DNA of 64,000 nt from Thalassotalea hakodatensis (GCF_030295995.1 NZ_AP027365.1:2450066-2514065); one strand, 5' to 3'; shown: positions 45,901 to 54,905, counted from the stretch's first letter. Notes: generated by a model from the letters alone, not told the origin. Program-made: numbers and translations.

Positions 45901-46145
45901 GTATAAGGTCCACCGACTCTTAAACCTTGTGCATTAAATAAACCAGAAGCATTAACTACGGCTGTTTTAACTGTTCCAGAAGGTGTATGTAAAATAGTGA
46001 TTGTTGTACCAGCAGCAGGGTTGCCTGCAGGACCGATAATTTGACCTTTAATTGTCGATGTTGTTGTATTAGCAAGAGCAGATGTTGACAGCCCGAGTGC
46101 TAATACTATCGCACTAGTGACACTTGAGAGGCATTGGGTTTTCAT
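42942..46145 (-). CDS. Large TonB-dependent outer-membrane receptor with N-terminal carboxypeptidase-regulatory-like domain
   Basis: About 1067 residues from ATG 46145; longer starts add non-conserved sequence before the signal peptide. The order is signal peptide (SSVTSAIVLALGLSTSALA), a CarboxypepD-reg-like beta-sandwich (STIKGQIIGPAGNPAAGTTI), a plug domain (DLVRIDPRINIEESDG to VTVEIAPFDVRFGGFTGCNI), and a long barrel ending in WEIRLGVKYDF with the terminal Phe used by the BAM complex. This is the Oar-like type. It imports some bulky substrate using TonB energy. The neighbours and the RutR-like box 50 bases upstream suggest nucleosides, nucleotides or nucleic-acid pieces; that is inference. 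Confidence 0.9.
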   Translation of the reverse strand: MKTQCLSSVTSAIVLALGLSTSALANTTTSTIKGQIIGPAGNPAAGTTITILHTPSGTVKTAVVNASGLFNAQGLRVGGPYTLTLDSDKFQDRVITDVYVQLGEPLDLNLQLQKEAIETIEVTGRQLTAAELGSTSPASNFNLEDLEFAASADRDIKDLVRIDPRINIEESDGEEAIICGGSNPRYSSLTVDGVRMNDSFGLNFNGYPTVRMPFSFSSLDQVTVEIAPFDVRFGGFTGCNINGVTKSGTNELHGSVFYDYSSDSLRGDKIEGDDIDTGDYTEKRYGFDVGFPLLQDKLFFYAAYDKLEGAQIFQYDALTNGIYSQAEIDRVVQISKDVYNYDPGGMPASMPVEDEKVLLKLDWNINEDHRASFVYNYNDGFRLDQSDERNNSVTFSNHFYEVGAKLNSFVASLYSDWNDDFSTELRIGNSKLLNRQNSIDADSGFGEVQISHNGATIFLGPDDSRQTNKMNWESQTLKFSGTYFFGNHKISGGYEYENLEIFNVFMQHTIGEYRFGGDYGRNILGDATGIDDFEAGLADDVYYNNSAGTNNPDDAAANFEYQTHTAYIQDEYIFDDIDLTLVFGVRYDWYTSDDKPRYNAVFHDRYGYRNDHTFDGESIFQPRFGFNYAIDENLELRGGIGLYSGGNPNVWLSNSYSNDGVTNIDTYRGDVNLLNPDGTPIAGISGSGEPIYNPLQDMVDEVAENDPSLGNEPSVNAVDPNFKIPTEWKYNVGLTYITDNEYVFQADLLLTKQQDGALIHAASWDNENREELFDGRAVYDYFVVGQRDNGSDITRNFRKSDLVLTNADQDGKTTTVSFGVKKEYDFGLDMQFGYAFNKAEDVSPMTSAVSYSNFTNFATSDAQNPALATSNYETPHRFTLNLRYSTEIFDGYKTAFTLFGSRTQGRAMSYSFDELSVGATEYESRRHLLYVPLENDPNVTYGDDFDIDAFNAFIDDKGFERGEIVSRNSHNASWHTRLDFRIDQQLPGFSKDHKARVFMVVKNLGNMLNDDWGVKKVGNFTAQNVVQAEINDDGTYSFNEFFPTNAEQTTFLTQSLWEIRLGVKYDF

Positions 46146-46195
46146 GTTGTTAATTTCCCTTGGTGTATGTTTTATTTTATTAGTCATACATTTTG

Positions 46196-46211
46196 TTGAC
46201 CAGTTGTTCAA
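46196..46211. promoter_or_regulatory. RutR-box-like operator upstream of the TonB receptor gene
   Basis: TTGACCAGTTGTTCAA matches TTGACCANNTGGTCAA at 13 of 14 positions. It lies 51-66 bases before the receptor ATG. A TATAAT on the minus strand at 46250-46255 (weak -35) would place the site about 30-45 bases into the transcript. Confidence 0.65.
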
Positions 46212-46472
46212 AAAGCACAACAAAGATGTACGGTTCAAAGTCTTTATTTATTATAAATTAGAGCAGACTTTTTTTACACTTTTATTACACTATTTCACAA
46301 ACATGATAAATACAAGTTAAAAAACAATTAAACATCAGCGTTAAAAAACCGACCACAAAAATAAAAACACATATAAAACAAATGGTTAAACATTCATTAC
46401 TCTAATGGCATTTATTTTGATTTTTTCTCTATTTTAATATGATTTTTTTCTAAAGAATCGACACCTTATAAT

Positions 46473-46488
46473 ATAACCATTTAGTCAA
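46473..46488. promoter_or_regulatory. Weaker RutR-box-like site in the receptor/regulator intergenic region
   Basis: ATAACCATTTAGTCAA matches the RutR box at 11 of 14 positions and shares the core AACCATTT and GTCA with the cdd site. It lies in the middle of the 638-base AT-rich gap between the divergent receptor and regulator genes. The rest of this gap holds the promoter at 46618-46647 and no reading frame with a ribosome binding site. Confidence 0.35.
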
Positions 46489-46617
46489 GATATTAATAAG
46501 TAGCAATATAAACAAATAAAAACAATGAGTTACATATTAAAACTTAAATAACCAAATAATCATATAATATTTCATTCACAATACTAATTATTCATTTCAT
46601 ATCGAATAACTTAGCTT

Positions 46618-46647
46618 TTGTAAAAGTCTCTTTATAAGCGTTATAAT
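46618..46647 (+). promoter_or_regulatory. Candidate promoter of the regulator-nuclease-phosphatase operon
   Basis: TTGTAA (46618-46623), 18 bases, then a perfect TATAAT (46642-46647). The expected start near 46654 gives a leader of about 130 bases before the regulator ATG. Confidence 0.45.
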
Positions 46648-46747
46648 CATCACTTTATTAACGCTATTTATTGCGCTAAAGGCGAACTACCGCATTGTGA
46701 TTGCATGCAGAATACAATCTCTGCTAGTGTAAGCAACATTAAAATAG

Positions 46748-46763
46748 TCGACCGATTAGACAA
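46748..46763. promoter_or_regulatory. Degenerate RutR-like site in the regulator leader
   Basis: TCGACCGATTAGACAA matches the RutR box at 10 of 14 positions, 20 bases before the regulator ATG. On its own this is too weak to call; it is listed because of its place and would mean autoregulation. Confidence 0.2.
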
Positions 46764-46783
46764 CCATAATAATAAGTAAACAT

Positions 46784-47413
46784 ATGACTGATACTTCAAA
46801 CAAAAAGCAAGGAAAGATCCGCATCAAAAGCGAGCAAAAAATATTAATTGCTGCGCAAGATGAATTCATAACCCATGGCTATAAAGGTGCTACCGTTCAA
46901 TCAATAGCAGACCAAGCCGGATTGCCAAAAGCAAACGTATTGTATTATTTTAAAAATAAAGAAAATATTTACCATGCGGTATTAGAACAAACATTAGACA
47001 TGTGGGATGAAGGAATTGGTGATATTATTTATGAAGATGGCCCAAAAGTCGCCATCGAAAAGTTTGTTGCTGCTAAAGTTAACATGTCATTTAAAGCGCC
47101 TAAAGCGTCTAAAATATATGCCATGGAGATTATTCAAGGCGCACAACATTTAAAAGAATTTGCTCGAACATATCTAAGAAAGTGGGTTAGAGAAAAATCA
47201 AAAGTGTTTCAACAGTGGATTAACGAAGGAAGGATGACAGAAGTAGACCCTGTCAACTTAATTTTCTTAATTTGGTCAACAACGCAACACTATGCTGATT
47301 TTGAAACACAAATTCTGACGATAATGAACCGTGCAGATTATGAGGAAGAGGATATAGAGCATGTTACGCAGTTTCTAACAGGCTTTATTTTAAAAGGACT
47401 AGGAATAAAATAA
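46784..47413 (+). CDS. RutR-like TetR-family transcription regulator
   Basis: A 209-residue repressor-type protein. The N-terminal HTH is TVQSIADQAGLPKANVLYYF with the TetR hallmark LYYFKNKE. The C-terminal ligand domain closely follows E. coli RutR, which binds uracil or thymine: RutR VSKTNLLYYFPSKEALY corresponds to LPKANVLYYFKNKENIY, and RutR LIFMIWASTQHYADF to LIFLIWSTTQHYADF (compared from memory). No rut operon is present. It is first in an operon with the secreted nuclease-family protein (2-base gap) and the phosphatase, and is divergent from the receptor. RutR-like boxes near the receptor and cdd genes suggest it controls both. Confidence 0.88.
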   Translation: MTDTSNKKQGKIRIKSEQKILIAAQDEFITHGYKGATVQSIADQAGLPKANVLYYFKNKENIYHAVLEQTLDMWDEGIGDIIYEDGPKVAIEKFVAAKVNMSFKAPKASKIYAMEIIQGAQHLKEFARTYLRKWVREKSKVFQQWINEGRMTEVDPVNLIFLIWSTTQHYADFETQILTIMNRADYEEEDIEHVTQFLTGFILKGLGIK

Positions 47414-47415
47414 AC

Positions 47416-48594
47416 ATGAAACTACTTATTACAATTACAGGCTTTTTACTGCTAATGTCTACTCACGTTCAAGCGAAAAAACCGATACGCGTTGCAACCT
47501 TTAATGTCAGTATGGAAGCGTTAAATTATATTCAACAAAACGATAACAGCAAGGTCACAGGTACAGAACTTCTTGATGCAATGAAAAATGAGCATCAACA
47601 AATCAAAAATATTGCCGAAATTATTCAACGTGTGAACCCTGATATATTATTAATCAATGAGATTGATAACCATAGAAATGTTGGCCGAGAAGCCATGCTA
47701 ACATTCATGGATAACTTTTTATCGGTTGGTCAAAATGGACAACAGCCGATCCATTATTCTTTTTCGTACCAATCGCCAGTAAACACAGGTGTTTTATTAC
47801 CAGCAGATGCTAATGGTGATGGAAAAATAACACACCCTAGCGACACTCACGGTTTTGGATATTTTCCAGGACAATATTCAATGGCGATAATGTCGCGCTA
47901 CCCCATTGATGCTCAATATATTAGAACCTTTCAGAAATTTAAATGGAGTGATATGCCTGGCGCATTAAAGCCAGTAGACCCTAAAACTGGAGAAGATTAC
48001 TACTCTAAAGAAGTATGGCAAGCATTAAGGTTATCTTCTAAAACCCATTGGGATATACCTATTCGAATATACGATACCACATTACACGTACTCGCCAGTC
48101 ACCCTACTCCACCAGTATTTGATGGACCAGAAGATAGAAATGGTAAACGTAATCACGATGAAATACGATTTTGGCATGATTATATAACACCAGGTAAAAG
48201 TGATTATATCTATGATGACAACAAAAAATCTGGTGGCTTAAATAAAGGCGATTTGTTCGTGATTGCTGGAGATTTAAATGCATCCCCAGTTGAAGGCGAT
48301 GCTATCAATAGCAGTATAAGTGCACTCATTGATCATCCTAATGTTCAAGATCCTAAACCAAGTAGTAATGCAGCGTCACAACACTCACCAGACAACAAAC
48401 ATGCCGCTAATCATACGGCCTATTGGCGTATGAGAGCAGACTATTTATTACCTTCTAAGCATGGCTTTAAAGTGGTTGATTCAGGTGTTTTTTGGCCAGA
48501 AAAAAATGATGACAATTACCGGTTAATAGAGTCTAGAAAGGCGTCTTCAGATCATCGTTTAGTCTGGATTGATATTTTATTAACCGATTATTAA
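47416..48594 (+). CDS. Secreted endonuclease/exonuclease/phosphatase (EEP) family protein
   Basis: A 392-residue exported hydrolase. Signal peptide KLLITITGFLLLMSTHVQA is cleaved near residue 20. EEP-fold motifs are in order: ATFNVSM (Asn, near 30), LLINEID (catalytic Glu), LASHPTPP (His), IAGDLNASP (Asp-x-Asn near 287), MRADYLLPS and the closing SSDHRLVWID (Asp-His). An EF-hand-like calcium loop, DANGDGKI, is inserted near residue 135. The fold covers DNases, phosphodiesterases and phosphatases, so the exact substrate is open. Its place between a RutR-like regulator and an alkaline phosphatase favours nucleic-acid or nucleotide breakdown outside the cell. Confidence 0.87.
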   Translation: MKLLITITGFLLLMSTHVQAKKPIRVATFNVSMEALNYIQQNDNSKVTGTELLDAMKNEHQQIKNIAEIIQRVNPDILLINEIDNHRNVGREAMLTFMDNFLSVGQNGQQPIHYSFSYQSPVNTGVLLPADANGDGKITHPSDTHGFGYFPGQYSMAIMSRYPIDAQYIRTFQKFKWSDMPGALKPVDPKTGEDYYSKEVWQALRLSSKTHWDIPIRIYDTTLHVLASHPTPPVFDGPEDRNGKRNHDEIRFWHDYITPGKSDYIYDDNKKSGGLNKGDLFVIAGDLNASPVEGDAINSSISALIDHPNVQDPKPSSNAASQHSPDNKHAANHTAYWRMRADYLLPSKHGFKVVDSGVFWPEKNDDNYRLIESRKASSDHRLVWIDILLTDY

Positions 48595-48610
48595 TTTTAT
48601 GGAAAAGCAA

Positions 48611-49993
48611 ATGAAAAAACTGTTAATCTCTCTTGCCGTTGCTTCAATCACTTTAGGTTGTAATACGACAAGTGAAGCCACCAAACAACCTGTAACAAAA
48701 ACCCCCACTACTAATGTGATTATGATTGTTGCAGATGGCATGGGCCCGGCCTTCCCTACAGCATACCGTTATTATGCCGACACCCCATCAACACCCAATA
48801 TAGAGCAAACTGTTTTTGACAAACACCTTGTTGGCATGAGCAGCACCTATCCAGCCCAGGAATCTGGCCGAGTTACTGACTCTGCAGCAAGTGCAACGGC
48901 CCTAGCAGCGGGTGTGAAAACATATAATTCAGCCATTAGTGTTGATGTCAACAAACAGCCCGTTGAAACGGTATTACAACGCGCCAAAGCATTAGGTAAA
49001 AAAACGGGTGTGGTCGTAACTTCACAAGTTAATCATGCTACACCAGCGGCATACATCACTCACAATGAAAGCCGAAAAAACTATAATGCCATTGCTGATA
49101 GCTATATTGATAATGGTATACAAGTCGATGTGTTACTCGGTGGTGGTTGGCAGTATTTCATTCGAGATGATAGAAATTTAGTGAATGAGTTCAAACAAGC
49201 AGGTTTTGATTATATCGACAACTTCGAACTACTTTCGCAAACAAATACAAACAATAAACTACTTGGTTTATTCGCAGATGTTGGTTTACCTCCAGCCTTA
49301 GATAATGGCGGAGGTAAATTATTAGAAATGACGAAAACCGCGTTGTCTCATTTAGAAAACCCTAATGGCTTTTTTATGCTAGTTGAAGCAAGCCAAGTTG
49401 ATTGGGCTGGGCACAGCAACGATATAAATAGTGCAATGGCTGAAATGCACGATTTAGCACAAACATTAGCGTATTTAGAAAGTTATGTTGATTCTAATCC
49501 AAATACACAAGTAATTTTAACTGCAGATCATAGCACTGGTGGCTTAACATTAGCGGCTAAAGGTGAATACCGATGGTCACCTGAAATGCTACGAGAGATG
49601 AAAACATCAACGTCTGCTGCCGCTCAAGTTCTGGCTGATAGTGAAATTTCAAAAACAAGCCTAAGTGCTGCACTAGCAAATATAACACTAGAAGACGAAG
49701 ATGTTACAAACGTTATTGAAGCGAAAGAAAAAGCGTTATCTAAGCTACAAGCATATTTACAGTTAACCCCTGAGCAACAAAAGAAGCAACGTAAACCAAG
49801 TGTTAAGTATGCGCTGTATCGCGCATTAAATAGCATTATTGATCGCAAAACGAATACAGGCTGGACAACCTCCGGTCATACAGCGGTAGATGTACCTGTT
49901 TACGCCATTGGTGCCCAAAGTGCTATTTTTGAAGGATTAATAGATAACACTGATATTGCGAAGGGTGTGTTTACCTTGATTGAAAATAACTAG
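48611..49993 (+). CDS. Exported alkaline phosphatase (PhoA family), probable lipoprotein
   Basis: A 460-residue phosphomonoesterase starting at ATG 48611 (GGA at 48601-48603); an ATG 12 bases earlier lacks an SD. The N-terminus KKLLISLAVASITLGC ends in a lipobox-like Cys. Metal and catalytic motifs: MIVADGMGP (Asp), VTDSAASATALAAGV with the nucleophile Ser, VNHATPAAYITH, VEASQVDWAGH, TADHSTGG and TSGHTAVDVP. It removes phosphate from nucleotides and other monoesters in the periplasm or at the surface. It is third in the regulator-EEP-phosphatase operon; that operon, and not a Pho box, suggests control by nucleobases. Confidence 0.93.
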   Translation: MKKLLISLAVASITLGCNTTSEATKQPVTKTPTTNVIMIVADGMGPAFPTAYRYYADTPSTPNIEQTVFDKHLVGMSSTYPAQESGRVTDSAASATALAAGVKTYNSAISVDVNKQPVETVLQRAKALGKKTGVVVTSQVNHATPAAYITHNESRKNYNAIADSYIDNGIQVDVLLGGGWQYFIRDDRNLVNEFKQAGFDYIDNFELLSQTNTNNKLLGLFADVGLPPALDNGGGKLLEMTKTALSHLENPNGFFMLVEASQVDWAGHSNDINSAMAEMHDLAQTLAYLESYVDSNPNTQVILTADHSTGGLTLAAKGEYRWSPEMLREMKTSTSAAAQVLADSEISKTSLSAALANITLEDEDVTNVIEAKEKALSKLQAYLQLTPEQQKKQRKPSVKYALYRALNSIIDRKTNTGWTTSGHTAVDVPVYAIGAQSAIFEGLIDNTDIAKGVFTLIENN

Positions 49994-50053
49994 GGTTAAT
50001 GAATTACTGTTAAACTAATCGCATTAAACACAAACGCGAAGTTCTTCACGAAT

Positions 50054-50085
50054 AAAAGCCAGCAAATTCAATTGCTGGCTTTTTT
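50054..50085 (+). terminator. Terminator after the alkaline phosphatase gene
   Basis: AAAAGCCAGCAA (50054-50065) pairs perfectly with TTGCTGGCTTTT (50072-50083), 6-base loop, T-run to 50085. It closes the regulator-nuclease-phosphatase operon. Confidence 0.9.
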
Positions 50086-50153
50086 ACGCAAGTTTTATCA
50101 AGCACACTTGAGTTCATCGGTTTAAAGTAGCTAAAAATCATTCAGGATTGTCA

Positions 50154-51011
50154 ATGTCGCAATATTCTATAAAGATACAAACGCTGATTAACTATATTGA
50201 AGAAAACCTCGCGGAGTCTCTTACCCTTTCAGAGTTAAGTAAGCAATCGGCTATTTCAAGTTTTCATCTTCATCGATTATTTAGCGCCCAAGTAAAACAA
50301 CCACTTCGTCAGTACGTGCAAACAAGACGATTGATTCGTGCTGCTCATCAAGTGTATTTACGCGATCAAGATATTACCGACATTGCTTTTGATGCCGGCT
50401 ATCAATCTTTAGAGGCGTTTAGTAGAGCATTTAAAAAGAAGTTTAAACAATCTCCTCGTGATTTTCGATTAACACCAAACAATAAACCATGGCTTATTAC
50501 GCCAGCATTAGCTAAAGAGGAAGCTAACATGATCCATTATAATAATAATGACGTATCAATTATTGATTTTCCACGTACCTGTGTTGCCACCTACCGACAT
50601 CAAGGCGATCCCGCAAACATAATGGCCAGTGTGCAACATTTTATTCAATGGCGAAGAGCACATCACACACCTCCTGATCAGTCTAAAACTTTTAATTTAC
50701 TTTACAGTGATCCAGAACAAGCTGAACCAAGTACATTCATTTTTGACATTTGCGCAGAAACTAAACATGAACTTTCAAATGAACAATATCAAATTTTCAG
50801 CCAAATAATTCCTAAAATGAAATGTGCAAAATTACCTTATCAAGGGCCCGACCAAGGGCTAGCAACCGCACTTAACTTTCTCTACAGTGATTGGTTAAAC
50901 CATAATGATGAAACTCTTGCTGACTTTCCCTGTATCATTGAACGATTAACCATGTACCCTGATGTCGCGCCACATCAAGCAACATTAAATATCTATTTGC
51001 CGCTACAATAA
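50154..51011 (+). CDS. AraC-family regulator with GyrI-like effector domain
   Basis: A 285-residue protein starting at ATG 50154, with SD AGGA at 50144-50147. The double HTH of AraC/XylS is at the N-terminus (SLTLSELSKQSAISSFHLHRLF and ITDIAFDAGYQSLEAFSRAFKKKF), and residues about 120-285 form a GyrI/SOUL-like small-molecule binding domain (VSIIDFPRTCVATYRHQG). The order HTH then GyrI resembles Rob and SbmC-fused regulators that sense drugs or other hydrophobic compounds. No obvious target is next to it. Confidence 0.88.
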   Translation: MSQYSIKIQTLINYIEENLAESLTLSELSKQSAISSFHLHRLFSAQVKQPLRQYVQTRRLIRAAHQVYLRDQDITDIAFDAGYQSLEAFSRAFKKKFKQSPRDFRLTPNNKPWLITPALAKEEANMIHYNNNDVSIIDFPRTCVATYRHQGDPANIMASVQHFIQWRRAHHTPPDQSKTFNLLYSDPEQAEPSTFIFDICAETKHELSNEQYQIFSQIIPKMKCAKLPYQGPDQGLATALNFLYSDWLNHNDETLADFPCIIERLTMYPDVAPHQATLNIYLPLQ

Positions 51012-51034
51012 CGAAATAACACCGTCAATATTGC

Positions 51035-51069
51035 AAAAAAAACCGATAAACAAGGTTTATCGGTTTTTT
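51035..51069. terminator. Bidirectional terminator between the AraC gene and greA
   Basis: AAAAAACCGATAAA (51037-51050) pairs perfectly with TTTATCGGTTTTTT (51056-51069) around CAAGG. Runs of T on both strands let it serve the AraC-family gene and the convergent greA. Confidence 0.9.
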
Positions 51070-51090
51070 AACAGCTGAACCTAGCAAATA

Positions 51091-51567
51091 TTACTTATGT
51101 TCTACCGCGATAATTTCATATTCAACCAAACCAGATGGCGTGGTAATTTCAACCTCAGAATCAACCGTTTTACCAATTAGCCCGCGAGCAATCGGTGAAT
51201 TTACTGAAATGCGATTATTTTTAATATCGGCTTCATCATCACCTACAATTTGGTAAGTCATTTCTTCTTCTGTATCTATGTTTAAAAGCGTTACTGTAAC
51301 ACCAAAAATCACTTTACCATTATTAGGAATTTTAGTTACGTCAATAACTTGTGCGTTACCAAGTTTACCTTCGATATCTTGAATGCGCCCTTCACAAAAG
51401 CCCTGCTGTTCACGGGCTGCATGATATTCTGCATTTTCCTTTAAATCACCGTGTTCACGAGCTTCAGCAATTGCCTCAATGATTTCAGGGCGCTTTTCTG
51501 ATTTCAAATAGTTCAATTCATCACGCAAGGCTTCAGCACCTTTAAGCGTCATAGGGTATTGATTCAT
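51091..51567 (-). CDS. greA: Transcription elongation factor GreA
   Basis: The 158-residue factor enters the secondary channel of RNA polymerase and stimulates cleavage of backtracked RNA. The N-terminal coiled coil carries the acidic tip pair in [18 protein letters not shown]; the C-terminal FKBP-like domain has [21 protein letters not shown] and [15 protein letters not shown]. Length equals E. coli GreA. It follows carB on the same strand, with a stem-loop in between. Confidence 0.98.
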   Translation of the reverse strand: MNQYPMTLKGAEALRDELNYLKSEKRPEIIEAIAEAREHGDLKENAEYHAAREQQGFCEGRIQDIEGKLGNAQVIDVTKIPNNGKVIFGVTVTLLNIDTEEEMTYQIVGDDEADIKNNRISVNSPIARGLIGKTVDSEVEITTPSGLVEYEIIAVEHK

Positions 51568-51586
51568 TATTTCCTTTTCCTAAAAG

Positions 51587-51612
51587 ATAAAGGTGGTCAA
51601 AGCCACCTTTAT
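51587..51612 (-). terminator. Stem-loop between carB and greA
   Basis: ATAAAGGTGG (51587-51596) pairs perfectly with CCACCTTTAT (51603-51612), 6-base loop. On the minus strand the following bases are CTTTT, a short imperfect T tract. It may end most carB transcripts while letting some reach greA. Confidence 0.55.
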
Positions 51613-51680
51613 ATCAAACTTTATTACCAATAATGACTAGCTTAACAGAACTGTCATCATTCGACAAAGAATACTCTACG

Positions 51681-54600
51681 TTAGCCTTTAGCGCATAACG
51701 CATGTAATTCCTGAATAGAGTTAACCGTTTTAAGTGCATCTGCTGCATGTGCTTGGCATGATGCATAAGCGGCATTCAATGTCGTAGTATAAGGTACTTT
51801 ATAACGTAATGCCCCACCTCGCAATACTTTAGAGTCTTCAATGGCTTTACGCCCTTCTGTCGTATTAATGATGTAGTTATATTCGCTATTTTTAATTCTA
51901 TCAAGAATATGTGGGCGACCTTCATGTACCTTATTGACAAGACGACACGGTACATTGGCTTCACCTAACACAACAGCAGTGCCGTGCGTAGCATCTATTT
52001 CATAGCCAAGTTCCACCATTTTTCTACCCAGTTCAACAACACGTTCTTTGTCGCTGTTTCTGACAGAAATAAGCGCTCTACCTGATTTAGGCACCGATAC
52101 ACCAGCACCAAGGTTAGCTTTAGCGTATGCATCTTCAAACGTTTTACCTACGCCCATTACTTCACCTGTAGAACGCATTTCAGGACCTACAAGAGGGTCA
52201 CTACCATGGAACTTATTAAACGGGATAACCACTTCTTTTACAGAGAAATAAGGTGGAATGACTTCTTCGGTAATACCAAGCTCAGCCAGTTTTTTACCTG
52301 CCATTACTCGTGCACCAATTTTTGCTAAAGGAACTGACGTTGCTTTAGAAACAAACGGCACAGTACGTGCTGCACGCGGGTTAACTTCAATGAGGTAAAC
52401 CTGACCATCCTTCACTGCCATCTGAGTATTCATTAAGCCAACAACACCTAATTCAAAGGCAAGATCTGATACTTGCTTACGCATAACATCTTGTACTTCT
52501 TGGTTCAAGCTATACGCAGGTAATGAACATGCGGAATCACCAGAGTGAACACCTGCTTGTTCGATGTGTTGCATAATACCGCCAACAACAACACTTTCGC
52601 CATCACATAACACATCAATATCAACTTCAATCGCATCATCTAAAAAGTGATCAAGCAATACTGGCGCTTCATTGGAAACACTTACCGCTTCGTTCATATA
52701 ACGGCGTAAGTCTTCTAGGTCGTATACAATTTCCATTGCACGGCCACCTAAAACATATGATGGACGAACCACTAAAGGAAACCCGATCGCTTCTGCTTTT
52801 ACAAGCGCTTCTTCTACAGAAGTAACCGTTGCATTCTCAGGTTGTAATAACTCTAAACGCTCAACCGCTTGTTGAAAACGTTCTCTATCCTCTGCACGGT
52901 CAATAGCATCAGGGGAAGTACCAATAATCGGAACACCTGCAGCTTCTAACGCTCGTGCTAATTTCAACGGTGTTTGACCGCCATATTGCACAATAACGCC
53001 GACAGGCTTTTCAACACGTACAATTTCTAATACGTCTTCAAAAGTAATCGGTTCAAAGTACAAACGATCTGACGTATCATAATCGGTAGACACTGTTTCA
53101 GGGTTACAGTTAACCATTATTGTTTCATAACCGTCTTCACGCAATGCTAATGCAGCATGTACACAACAGTAGTCAAACTCTATACCTTGACCAATGCGGT
53201 TAGGACCACCACCTAAAATAATAATTTTCTTATTATCAGTAGGCGCAGATTCACACTCTTCATCATAGCTTGAATACATATAGGCAGTGTCTGATTTAAA
53301 CTCTGCTGCACAAGTATCAACACGCTTGTAAACAGGGAATATTTCAGCACTATGACGTTTTTTACGTATCTCAGTTTCACTAACACCAATTAATGATGCT
53401 AAGCGTAAGTCCGCAAACCCTTTACGTTTCAATTGACGTAAGTACTCAGGTGTTAGCCCCGCCATACCATTTTCTGCAACATTTTGTTCTTCAAGTACAA
53501 TATCTTCAATTTGCACAAGGAACCAACGATCAATTTTGGTCAACCGGAAGACATCATCAACCGAAAGACCTAAACGGAATGCATCAGCAACGTACCAAAT
53601 TCGATCAGCACCGGCTTCTTGAAGCTCATGCATAATCTTTGTTTTTGCACCCGGTTGAGTGACATCAACTTGTGGGTCAAAACCAGAAGCACCAACTTCT
53701 AAACCACGCAATGCTTTTTGCATCGATTCTTGTTGGTTACGGCCAATTGCCATGACTTCACCCACAGACTTCATTTGCGTGGTCAAGCGATCTTCAGAAC
53801 CAGCAAATTTTTCAAAGTTAAAACGTGGGATTTTAGTCACAACGTAATCAATGGTAGGTTCGAATGATGCTGGCGTTGCACCACCGGTAATATCATTTGA
53901 AAGTTCATCAAGGGTATAACCAACAGCCAGCTTGGCAGCAATTTTAGCAATTGGGAAACCTGTCGCTTTAGATGCTAGTGCCGACGAACGTGAAACACGC
54001 GGGTTCATCTCAATAATAACCATTCGGCCAGTATCTGGGCAAACGCCAAACTGTACGTTTGAACCACCCGTTTCAACACCAATTTCACGCAATACCGCCA
54101 AAGAAGCGTTACGCATTATTTGGTATTCTTTATCCGTTAGCGTTTGAGCAGGTGCAACCGTGATTGAATCACCCGTATGAATACCCATTGGGTCAAAGTT
54201 TTCAATAGAACAGATGATAATACAGTTATCATTTTTATCGCGAACCACTTCCATTTCATATTCTTTCCAACCAATTAATGATTCATCAATTAATAATTCG
54301 TTGGTAGGTGAAAGATCTAAGCCTCGTGTACAAATGGTTTCAAATTCTTCTTGGTTATAAGCAATACCACCGCCTGTACCACCCATAGTAAACGAAGGAC
54401 GAATGATACAAGGAAAACCGATGCGTTTAGCGGTTGCTTTAGCTTCTTCCATTGAGTGAACAATTTCAGCACGCGGCGTTTCAAGGCCGATACTTTTCAT
54501 TGCTTTGTCGAAACGACTACGATCTTCGGCTTTGTCTATCGCATCAGCTGTTGCACCAATCATTTCAACATCAAATTCTTTTAGAACACCATTCGCTTCT

Positions 54601-54905
54601 AATTCTAGCGCGCAGTTTAATGCCGTTTGGCCACCCATTGTTGGTAGCACAGCATCAGGGCGTTCTTTTTCAATGATATTACGTACAACTTCCCAATGAA
54701 TAGGCTCAATATACGTTGCATCGGCCATGTCAGGATCTGTCATGATCGTTGCAGGGTTAGAGTTCACTAAAATAACTCGAAAACCTTCTTCACGCAAAGC
54801 TTTACATGCTTGAGCGCCTGAATAGTCAAACTCACAGGCTTGACCGATTACAATAGGACCAGCACCTAAGATTAGGATACTTTTTATGTCATTACGTTTT
54901 GGCAT
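51681..54905 (-). CDS. carB: Carbamoyl-phosphate synthase large subunit
   Basis: The 1074-residue ATP-dependent subunit makes carbamoyl phosphate from bicarbonate, ammonia (from CarA) and two ATP, for pyrimidines and arginine. It has the two homologous ATP-grasp halves (first near 130-340, e.g. [16 protein letters not shown]; second near 675-870, e.g. [16 protein letters not shown]) and the C-terminal MGS-like allosteric domain that in E. coli binds UMP and ornithine. E. coli CarB is 1073 residues. It follows carA by 21 bases. Confidence 0.99.
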   Translation of the reverse strand: MPKRNDIKSILILGAGPIVIGQACEFDYSGAQACKALREEGFRVILVNSNPATIMTDPDMADATYIEPIHWEVVRNIIEKERPDAVLPTMGGQTALNCALELEANGVLKEFDVEMIGATADAIDKAEDRSRFDKAMKSIGLETPRAEIVHSMEEAKATAKRIGFPCIIRPSFTMGGTGGGIAYNQEEFETICTRGLDLSPTNELLIDESLIGWKEYEMEVVRDKNDNCIIICSIENFDPMGIHTGDSITVAPAQTLTDKEYQIMRNASLAVLREIGVETGGSNVQFGVCPDTGRMVIIEMNPRVSRSSALASKATGFPIAKIAAKLAVGYTLDELSNDITGGATPASFEPTIDYVVTKIPRFNFEKFAGSEDRLTTQMKSVGEVMAIGRNQQESMQKALRGLEVGASGFDPQVDVTQPGAKTKIMHELQEAGADRIWYVADAFRLGLSVDDVFRLTKIDRWFLVQIEDIVLEEQNVAENGMAGLTPEYLRQLKRKGFADLRLASLIGVSETEIRKKRHSAEIFPVYKRVDTCAAEFKSDTAYMYSSYDEECESAPTDNKKIIILGGGPNRIGQGIEFDYCCVHAALALREDGYETIMVNCNPETVSTDYDTSDRLYFEPITFEDVLEIVRVEKPVGVIVQYGGQTPLKLARALEAAGVPIIGTSPDAIDRAEDRERFQQAVERLELLQPENATVTSVEEALVKAEAIGFPLVVRPSYVLGGRAMEIVYDLEDLRRYMNEAVSVSNEAPVLLDHFLDDAIEVDIDVLCDGESVVVGGIMQHIEQAGVHSGDSACSLPAYSLNQEVQDVMRKQVSDLAFELGVVGLMNTQMAVKDGQVYLIEVNPRAARTVPFVSKATSVPLAKIGARVMAGKKLAELGITEEVIPPYFSVKEVVIPFNKFHGSDPLVGPEMRSTGEVMGVGKTFEDAYAKANLGAGVSVPKSGRALISVRNSDKERVVELGRKMVELGYEIDATHGTAVVLGEANVPCRLVNKVHEGRPHILDRIKNSEYNYIINTTEGRKAIEDSKVLRGGALRYKVPYTTTLNAAYASCQAHAADALKTVNSIQELHALCAKG

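Noticed and set aside
46374-46389. Further RutR-like half-site TTAACCATTTG (minus strand)
   Set aside because: Only one half of the palindrome matches (10/14 overall), as expected by chance in AT-rich DNA.
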